Assembly (NCBI GenBank): GCA_018702715.1
Contig: JABIYQ010000146.1
Span: forward strand, 1 to 11,965
DNA from: Desulfobacula sp.
GTDB taxonomy: Bacteria; Desulfobacterota; Desulfobacteria; Desulfobacterales; Desulfobacteraceae
Reading direction: 5' to 3'
DNA length: 11,965 bases
Part shown: positions 7,195 to 11,965 of the stretch, piece by piece
Layout: every line of letters begins with the position of its first letter
Numbering within the stretch: the first letter of the stretch is position 1
Position numbers and translations under genes: made by a program
The notes under the pieces: generated by a model
Databases searched by the model: none
The model's input: the letters and a program-made list of their open reading frames with translations, nothing else
Told to the model about the DNA's origin: nothing

Positions 7195-7267
7195 ATTCAG
7201 CCTCAGAGTGGTCCTCGATATAGGTCTCGAGCTTGTTCCAATACCCTTTGTCTTCTCTAACTTTTTT
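7154..7267 (-). pseudogene. Fragment of the C-terminal tail of a PAS signalling protein
   Basis: The minus-strand frame from 7267 to the TAA at 7154-7156 reads KKVREDKGYWNKLETYIEDH and then SEAEFSHSIC before losing similarity. Known: a tail of the form C..CKKIR.D.GYWN..E.YI..HSEA.FSH.ICPEC is frequent at the C terminus of PAS proteins in delta-proteobacteria. Here it starts abruptly after a TAA and eight A residues, and the final PEC zinc-type cysteine is lost. Around 7178 the sequence switches to the kinase fragment in another frame. It is a clear remnant rather than a gene. Confidence 0.6.
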
Positions 7268-7314
7268 TTAACTCCCTAACTCCCTTGGTGTCTTAGCGTC
7301 CCTGCGAGATAACT

Positions 7315-9273
7315 TCATGCAACCGGCAGCCTTATTCGGAACGTTGTTCCCTCAGGGCCGGTTTTGGCCACATCAATCTCACCCTTGTGGTTTTGTATGA
7401 TTCCATAACTGATGGAAAGTCCCAACCCAGTACCCTTGCCCACCTCTTTTGTGGTATAAAAAGGATCAAAGCTTTTGTGTAGTGCTTCTTGGACTATTCC
7501 GGTCCCGGTATCCTTAAAGAAGATTTCAACTTTGTCTTTTAGATCACCTGAAACATGGGTGGTAATCACGATCTTCTTCTGCAATTTTGCACCGCCTCCT
7601 TTGGCCTCAAATTTTGATTCTAACGCATCCCGGGAATTGCCAAGTAGATTGAGAAAGACCTGCTCCAACTGATTGGCGTCTCCCAAAACTTTGGGGAGGT
7701 CGTCCGAAAATTCCTGTATCACTTCGATGTTTCTAAGACGGAGCTGCTCGCCAATCATCTGAAAACAATCCTGTATAACCTTGTTCACATCAATGGGCTT
7801 AAATTCAGTGGTCGTCTGGCGGGAAAAGGCCCGAAGATGGTTGATGATTTTCATCATCCTGGTGGTATTTTTTTCAATGGAACCCAGGTCATCTTTCATT
7901 TTATCTATGCCCCCGGAGTTCTTTCCAAATCTTTTTAACAGGCGTTGGGCTATGATTCGGATAACCGTCAGGGGCTGGTTCAGTTCATGGGCCACACCGG
8001 CTGCAAGTTCTCCAATGGCGGCCAGTTTCCCCGTCTGGACCAACTGGGCCTGGACGTTCTTGAGATCATGGTAGGCCTTCTGCAGCGCCTCCTCCGTATC
8101 CTTACGTTCAGTGATGTCGACAATGGTGATGAGGTCCGCATTTTCACCTTCAAAGACGATGGTCTTTGAATATTGATCAAGCCATTTAACCTTGCCGGAC
8201 TTTGTGATGATCCGGTACGAATAATGGGTGACCACATCTTTGGCGCCCTCCTGCTTCTTTTGAGCCTGTTGCATGACGAACTTCAGATCATCCGGGTGAA
8301 ACAGCCTGGCAAATCCATTTAATTCCCAGTTAAGGGCTTCCTGGACTGAATATTCAGTAAGTATAGCGGCAGCCTGGTTCACATATTGAACAAAACCGTC
8401 CTGAAGAATAATGACTCCCAATAGATTTTGCTCTGTCATCAACCGGAACTTTTCCTCGCTCTCCTTCAGCAACGCCTCCATTTGTTTGCGCTCGGTGATG
8501 TCGTGAATAACCGAAAAAAGAAGTTCTTTCTCTTTAACAAAGATAGGCGATGAGTGCACTTCCACAGTCTTGATTTCACCGTTTGCCAGCCGATGAGGGA
8601 AGATGAAATAATTTTGTTCGCTGGCTATCGCTCGATTTCGTTCAGCCGCAATCTCTTCCGGCGGCAGGACGTTAATCTCCTGGATTGCCATGGTCCGCAA
8701 TTTATCAGTGGTGTATCCATAAAAGTTTGCCGCAGAATAATTGGCGTCAATAATGTGTCCGTTTCCCGGTTCAATGAGAAGCATTATGGCATTGTGCCGA
8801 TTGAACATGGTTCGAAATTTTTCCTCGTTATCCCGCAGGACCGCCTCGGCCAATTTTCGTTCGGTGATGTCGGTATGTATCCCGACGAGGGATATGATGT
8901 TGCCGTTTTCGTCCTTGTTTGCATATGCTCGCAGGTGAATATCCAGGATTTGTCCGTCCTTTGCATACATATTGACTTCACCAGTCCATTGTCCGCCAGA
9001 CATGATTATTCTAAAAACCTCTTCACCGACCCTTTTGTCCACATATAGAGTCTCAGGAGGATTTTCCCCAATGATACCAAACAGTTCCTCAAACGCCTTG
9101 TTCTGATAGAAATGTTGGCCCTGTGGCGTTGACATTCCTACTGCGTCTGTCGAGTTTTCAAGGGCTTCTTTAAAAATCCGCAACGGCACTCCGCTCCGCT
9201 TGCGCTCAGATTCATCCCGTTCCAGTTTGCGAACCAGTTGTTCAAGCTCTTCATAGGTAGGTTTTTTAGACAT
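7315..9273 (-). CDS. Soluble triple-PAS sensor histidine kinase
   Basis: A 652-residue cytoplasmic kinase. Seen: an N-terminal charged helix (1-28, MSKKPTYEELEQLVRKLE, common in delta-proteobacterial PAS kinases), then three PAS domains. Their ends are marked by DITERK at about 135-140, 258-263 and 386-391. A helix (about 392-415) leads to the kinase core. His429 lies in AAGVAHELNQPL. The N box has N542/N546/D549, and the G boxes are DTGTG (588-592) and GKGTGLGL (612-619). No transmembrane segment or receiver domain is seen. Role: it senses cytoplasmic ligands or redox state through PAS and phosphorylates an unidentified receiver, possibly the NtrC-type regulator encoded at 3510-4871. No response regulator adjoins it, so it counts as an orphan. 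Its wobble positions look richer in G and C than those of the operon at 2183-6399, which suggests a different history (judged by eye). Confidence 0.95.
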   Translation of the reverse strand: MSKKPTYEELEQLVRKLERDESERKRSGVPLRIFKEALENSTDAVGMSTPQGQHFYQNKAFEELFGIIGENPPETLYVDKRVGEEVFRIIMSGGQWTGEVNMYAKDGQILDIHLRAYANKDENGNIISLVGIHTDITERKLAEAVLRDNEEKFRTMFNRHNAIMLLIEPGNGHIIDANYSAANFYGYTTDKLRTMAIQEINVLPPEEIAAERNRAIASEQNYFIFPHRLANGEIKTVEVHSSPIFVKEKELLFSVIHDITERKQMEALLKESEEKFRLMTEQNLLGVIILQDGFVQYVNQAAAILTEYSVQEALNWELNGFARLFHPDDLKFVMQQAQKKQEGAKDVVTHYSYRIITKSGKVKWLDQYSKTIVFEGENADLITIVDITERKDTEEALQKAYHDLKNVQAQLVQTGKLAAIGELAAGVAHELNQPLTVIRIIAQRLLKRFGKNSGGIDKMKDDLGSIEKNTTRMMKIINHLRAFSRQTTTEFKPIDVNKVIQDCFQMIGEQLRLRNIEVIQEFSDDLPKVLGDANQLEQVFLNLLGNSRDALESKFEAKGGGAKLQKKIVITTHVSGDLKDKVEIFFKDTGTGIVQEALHKSFDPFYTTKEVGKGTGLGLSISYGIIQNHKGEIDVAKTGPEGTTFRIRLPVA

Positions 9274-9309
9274 GATCGTTTACTGCGTCTCTTCGCCCTT
9301 TTCGAGTTA

Positions 9310-9338
9310 ATTATACTTGCATGACCTTTTCATCAAAC
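9310..9338 (-). promoter_or_regulatory. Candidate promoter of the triple-PAS kinase
   Basis: TATAAT lies on the minus strand at 9315 to 9310, preceded by TTGATG-like sequence with a short 15-base spacer. Transcription from here would start about 30 bases before the ATG at 9273. The -10 hexamer is perfect, but the -35 match and the spacing are mediocre. Confidence 0.3.
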
Positions 9339-9381
9339 TCCAGAATAGTGGATTTATTGTGAAACGTAAAAACCAAAAGAC

Positions 9382-9442
9382 TGAATCAGGCGTATAGTGG
9401 GATGGCATTTTGGAAGATCAGGTTTAGTTAGGGCCTGATTCA
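9382..9442. repeat. Perfect 10-base inverted repeat, 41-base loop
   Basis: TGAATCAGGC at 9382-9391 is matched exactly by GCCTGATTCA at 9433-9442. There is no T tract beside it, so it is not a standard terminator. It could be the ends of a short palindromic unit or a cruciform or operator site. Chance is not excluded. Confidence 0.4.
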
Positions 9443-9599
9443 TATTTGAACGCACAATATCAAGAAATTTTGAACACCACAAGATAAAAGTCCCGGAAAG
9501 TATTTAAATTTCTGACCTTCAGGTTATGCTCTGGACTGGCTTGCTCAACTGGTGACTCACATTCCCGGGATGAAGCTTTGCACAATTTGGGAAAGGCCT

Positions 9600-10721
9600 T
9601 TAAAGCAATTCTTCCTCTACATGTTTTAGTTTTGTAATACCCCATTTTATATCTGTCGTAACAAAAGCAGGGAAAGTTAACCGGACAAGTAATCCCTTTT
9701 TGCGTTTTTCTTCACGAAGATTCGGTGCAACAGCATCCCATGCAGCGGCAATACCAACACCGGCGTTTTTAGCTGTTGTTAAAAACATCTCCTCTTTGTC
9801 TGATGCTATGGGCTTCAATTGAATACAGGAAAAAAAGCCACCGTGGATATCTGCGGGAAATGCCCCGGGAAAGTTTTCATTCAGTGCATCATTCAGTGCA
9901 TCCATACGAGGTTTATATAGATTGCACAAATAATTCAAATAAGCTGCATATTCACCTGATTGAATAAAATCCACTATAAATCCCTGTGTTGGCAGGTTAG
10001 GATTTAACCTGGTATTTGCAACAATATTTGTCATCTGTCCTATATTTTTTTGAGGCAAAACCATGTAGCCACACTTTGTTCCAGGTGAAATGGTCTTTGT
10101 AAATGAACTAACTAAAATGGGGCCCCACTCTGAAACTGTAATGGGTTCATTTTGGTTTCCATCATAGCGAAGTGGCTCATAGCATATATCCCATATGCAA
10201 AGCACTCCATTGTCTTTACATATTTTCTCCACAGCTTCTCGATTCTCAGGAGAATAATCAATACCGGTTGGATTCTGGTGAAATGGAATACCATAAAAAG
10301 CAAAAACCGATGTTTTATCAATCACGTCTTTTAATTGATCTATATTCAATCCGGTCGGTGTCAATTCAACACCAATCAAGTTATGTCCATACCTCTGGGC
10401 ATCGTGAATCACCCTATCATAGGTCATTTCCTCAACTATTATATTACATTTTCTTGGAAAAGATTTGAATAACATGGAAATCACTTCCATGCCACCATTA
10501 CCGGCGATGATGCGCTCTGGATCAACATGATGCATGGTACCTAAAAGATCCCTTAAAGGTTTAAAACCATTGAAATGACCATATTGAAGAACTTCTGTCC
10601 CATAATGTGTAATCGAATTTTCATATCCCCTGGATGCCATGGGAACAAGTTTTTGCAAAGCTTCATCAGCCGGAACACCTCGCAAGAAATTAACTGCTCT
10701 TTTACCGTTTATATTATCCAT
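9600..10721 (-). CDS. PLP-dependent aminotransferase, class I/II (2-aminoadipate/MocR-like)
   Basis: A 373-residue cytosolic fold-type I enzyme that should transfer the amino group of an amino acid to a 2-oxo acid. Seen: LQYGHFNGFKPLR (45-57), typical of the LysN/aromatic and MocR-related branch; AGNGGMEV (73-80), which binds the cofactor phosphate; HQNPTG (148-153); WDICYEPLRY (177-186), with D178 expected to pair with the pyridine nitrogen; SSFTKT (205-210), with K209 the likely Schiff-base lysine; and LLVRLTF (344-350), with R347 the likely substrate-carboxylate arginine. There is no N-terminal winged-helix domain, so it is an enzyme rather than a MocR regulator. Length fits the family. 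The ribosome site AAAGG lies about 7 bases before the ATG at 10721. The substrate cannot be deduced. It stands alone and is divergent from the DUF4124 gene. Confidence 0.9.
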   Translation of the reverse strand: MDNINGKRAVNFLRGVPADEALQKLVPMASRGYENSITHYGTEVLQYGHFNGFKPLRDLLGTMHHVDPERIIAGNGGMEVISMLFKSFPRKCNIIVEEMTYDRVIHDAQRYGHNLIGVELTPTGLNIDQLKDVIDKTSVFAFYGIPFHQNPTGIDYSPENREAVEKICKDNGVLCIWDICYEPLRYDGNQNEPITVSEWGPILVSSFTKTISPGTKCGYMVLPQKNIGQMTNIVANTRLNPNLPTQGFIVDFIQSGEYAAYLNYLCNLYKPRMDALNDALNENFPGAFPADIHGGFFSCIQLKPIASDKEEMFLTTAKNAGVGIAAAWDAVAPNLREEKRKKGLLVRLTFPAFVTTDIKWGITKLKHVEEELL

Positions 10722-10959
10722 TTTTTAACCTTTCCATTTGCTTAGTTTCTCTTTAATCCCTTCTTAACCATATCTTTATTTAAAAAACAATCATGTTTGT
10801 TATAATTATCCTAATAAGAAATATAAATTGAAAACTTAACTTCAATCAACCTGTCCTCCGTCTGAAATTCCATAATTAATAGACATTGTTTTTTTATTTT
10901 TCTTTTATTATATCAATAACAAGACCATGTAATAAATTTAAAAATTTAACAGAGGTTAC
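10722..10959. other. Divergent intergenic region with possible promoters
   Basis: These 238 AT-rich bases separate the leftward aminotransferase gene from the rightward DUF4124 gene, so both promoters should lie here. On the plus strand an extended -10 match, TGTTATAAT, sits at 10798-10806, about 155 bases before the DUF4124 start, but without a good -35. Several weaker TATAAT-like hexamers occur on the minus strand. No clear operator or terminator is visible. Confidence 0.3.
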
Positions 10960-11433
10960 ATGATAAGAACCGCCGTCGTTATTTTGACCTTGGGAATTGT
11001 GCTGTGCAGACCGGTTGCAGCTAAAGTTTATAAATATATTGATGATAAAGGCTTGACCTGTTTTACAAACGATCTTTACATGGTGCCTGAAAACAAACGT
11101 GGCGCAATTATAGAACACAAGGAGAACCCAATCACCCACACTTCTCCCGTCATTAACAGGACAGCTGAGCGTGCATCGGTGATACAACCTCAACCCCCTC
11201 CCGCAACTAATCCACAAAAAAAGTATCTGAAAGCAGAATATCAGGAACTGATCTACGAAAAAGAATTTCTTGATAATAACAGAAGCTTTCAAAAAAGAAG
11301 AATAAAAAGAAAGTACAAACGTCGGCCCCACATAATCAAGCTTTTAAAAAAAGAACAGCAGATTATTGAGCGGCTTGCAAAGATTATTGACCGTCTTCAA
11401 GAGATTGAGGAGGAGCTAAAGGTATCAAAATAG
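10960..11433 (+). CDS. DUF4124-domain secreted protein with basic C-terminal helix
   Basis: A 157-residue exported protein. Seen: a signal peptide (1-21, hydrophobic core VVILTLGIVL, cleavage probably after PVAA), then the DUF4124 signature KVYKYIDDKGLTCFTND (22-38). A Pro-rich linker follows (about 74-86, QPQPPPATNP), then a very basic segment (112-122, KRRIKRKYKRR) and a helical, coiled-coil-like end (about 125-157). Cys16 is not in a proper lipobox, so it is probably a soluble periplasmic protein rather than a lipoprotein. Known: DUF4124 domains are small periplasmic modules of unknown function, often at the N terminus. The ribosome site AGAGG precedes the ATG by about 5 bases. It is the only intact plus-strand gene in the window. 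Confidence 0.85.
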   Translation: MIRTAVVILTLGIVLCRPVAAKVYKYIDDKGLTCFTNDLYMVPENKRGAIIEHKENPITHTSPVINRTAERASVIQPQPPPATNPQKKYLKAEYQELIYEKEFLDNNRSFQKRRIKRKYKRRPHIIKLLKKEQQIIERLAKIIDRLQEIEEELKVSK

Positions 11434-11439
11434 CTGCAA

Positions 11440-11643
11440 GTGACTGCTTGTCAAAAACAAAAAAGGTCTCAGCTAAAAGCTAAAACCCCTGACAAACTTA
11501 ATGGTGATCCCATGGGGAATCGAACAGACCGTCCGATACATGTTGTCTGTTCTCCCAAGGGAGAGTACCTGGCAATTATTACAGCGTATTTGCAAAGCAA
11601 AAAAGATTGGAACAACGATTTTAAAACAAGGAGGAACTCATGA
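11440..11643 (+). pseudogene. Truncated DUF4258-type toxin gene (C-terminal half)
   Basis: The frame running to the TGA at 11641-11643 contains DRPIHVVCSPKGEYLAIITA (about residues 31-50) and ends WNNDFKTRR. Known: RPIHVV......L.IITAY.P....W...F..R is the C-terminal half of DUF4258 proteins, the toxin-like partner of YgiT-type zinc-finger antitoxins. Here the N-terminal half is missing. The only possible start is a GTG at 11440 with no ribosome site, 7 bases after the DUF4124 stop in the same frame, and the first 30 residues look random. Its stop overlaps the next small ORF by ATGA, the usual toxin-antitoxin arrangement. It is judged a decayed toxin, although expression of the fragment is not excluded. 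Confidence 0.6.
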
Positions 11644-11720
11644 AGTGTATGCATTGCCAGGGAACAATAAAAAAAAACTTTGCTCCCTTCCATGTTGACT
11701 GTCAAACAGCATTCAAATAA
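11640..11720 (+). pseudogene. Truncated YgiT-type zinc-finger antitoxin
   Basis: A 26-residue ORF, MKCMHCQGTIKKNFAPFHVD followed by CQTAFK, with a strong ribosome site (AGGAGG, 5 bases before the ATG). Its start overlaps the toxin stop by four bases (ATGA). Known: YgiT/MqsA-type antitoxins begin M.C..C.G.......PF.ID and carry a second CxxC about 25 residues later, then a helix-turn-helix in the longer forms. Here only the first CxxC (C3, C6) remains. The frame ends at TAA after about 20 recognisable residues, and the other two frames do not continue the family. The pair is therefore a dead or minimal toxin-antitoxin remnant, with the end of the HD-GYP gene lying 19 bases further on. Confidence 0.65.
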
Positions 11721-11739
11721 ATAACATCTGCCAATCATT

Positions 11740-11965
11740 TCAAGCCGAAAAAAAATTTAATCCCTTTTCTTTAATGACCTGCAAGCAGACATCCACAACA
11801 TCAGGGTCATAAAAAGTTTCTCTATTTTTTTTAATTTCTTCTATTGCCTTATCCAGGCCCAAAGCTGGACGATAGGGTCTATGGGAGGACATGGCCTCTA
11901 CAACATCTGCAACGGTCAATATCCTGGCTTCCATCAATATTTTTTCCCCTGATACGCCCAAAGGA
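11740..11965 (-). CDS. HD-GYP domain protein, C-terminal part (runs off window)
   Basis: The last 74 or so residues of a larger protein whose start lies beyond the right edge. The frame is open through base 11964; the TTG at 11961 is internal, since the preceding codon is Pro and fits the family. Seen: PLGVSGEKILMEARIL, then VADVVEAMSSHRPYRPALG and a final helix ending FYDPDVVDVCLQVI. Known: this is the closing part of HD-GYP phosphodiesterase domains, which hydrolyse cyclic di-GMP or related dinucleotides; RPYR and VADV..A are hallmarks. The metal-binding HD and GYP residues and any receiver or PAS input domain are outside the window, so activity cannot be judged. It is convergent with the toxin-antitoxin remnant. 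Confidence 0.85.
   Translation of the reverse strand, partial: PLGVSGEKILMEARILTVADVVEAMSSHRPYRPALGLDKAIEEIKKNRETFYDPDVVDVCLQVIKEKGLNFFSA

Larger units (their letters stand above)
9274..9599. other. Intergenic region between aminotransferase and kinase genes
   Basis: This 326-base gap has no ORF I would call a gene. A 61-residue minus-strand frame (9460-9645) overlaps the end of the aminotransferase gene and lacks any recognised motif. The gap holds the candidate kinase promoter near 9310 and a 10-base perfect inverted repeat at 9382-9442. No T-tract terminator was seen after the aminotransferase stop at 9600. Confidence 0.5.

Noticed and set aside
8554..9048. 164-residue plus-strand ORF inside the triple-PAS kinase
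   Set aside because: It is a shadow of a well-supported kinase gene and has no recognisable domain.
9491..9570. TCCCGG / CCGGGA inverted repeat
   Set aside because: The arms are only six bases across about 80 bases, and the right arm is itself a palindrome, so a chance match is likely.
9460..9645. 61-residue minus-strand ORF between kinase and aminotransferase
   Set aside because: It overlaps the end of the aminotransferase gene in another frame, has no convincing ribosome site and shows no known motif.
10894..11331. 145-residue minus-strand ORF opposite the DUF4124 gene
   Set aside because: It is antisense to a gene with a clear signal peptide and DUF4124 signature. Its hydrophobic composition is what the complement of that AT-rich gene would give.
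11469..11738. 89-residue minus-strand ORF opposite the toxin-antitoxin remnant
   Set aside because: The plus strand carries recognisable family motifs and a strong ribosome site; the minus frame has none.

Overview
The window reads as a chromosomal stretch from an AT-rich Gram-negative bacterium. The best guess is a Desulfobacterota (former Deltaproteobacteria) species, perhaps a sulfate reducer. That is inference from the gene style: many soluble PAS-domain histidine kinases, an NtrC-type regulator, a DUF4124 periplasmic protein, an HD-GYP protein and a DUF4258/YgiT-type toxin-antitoxin remnant. No 16S or other marker gene is present. Almost everything is on the minus strand; only the DUF4124 gene and the toxin-antitoxin remnant are on the plus strand.

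Layout in minus-strand transcription order, from right to left. (1) The C-terminal end of an HD-GYP protein (11740-11965) runs in from the right edge. (2) A DUF4124 secreted protein (10960-11433, plus strand) is followed by a decayed toxin-antitoxin pair (11440-11720). (3) A PLP-dependent aminotransferase (9600-10721) is divergent from the DUF4124 gene. (4) A soluble kinase with three PAS domains (7315-9273) follows. (5) Bases 6712-7267 hold fragments of at least three other sensor proteins and a 50-52 residue ORF. (6) A tight three-gene signalling operon (6399 down to 2183) encodes a receiver-PAS-kinase, an NtrC-family sigma-54 activator and a six-helix membrane kinase. (7) A ParB-like/DNA methyltransferase fusion (230-2068) comes last.

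How the parts may work together is inference. The membrane kinase and the receiver-containing kinase probably converge on the NtrC-type regulator, which would drive sigma-54 promoters elsewhere. A cluster of AATAGGT repeats and an extended -10 promoter lie just upstream of the operon. The three-PAS kinase shares its catalytic core type with the membrane kinase and has no receiver partner of its own here. The ParB-methyltransferase fusion has no restriction enzyme beside it, so it looks like an orphan, possibly epigenetic or element-maintenance, methylase. The most unusual items are this fusion with an apparently intact ParB-type CTP-binding motif set, the cysteine cluster in the PAS domain of the hybrid kinase, the mosaic of kinase fragments, and the truncated toxin-antitoxin pair.
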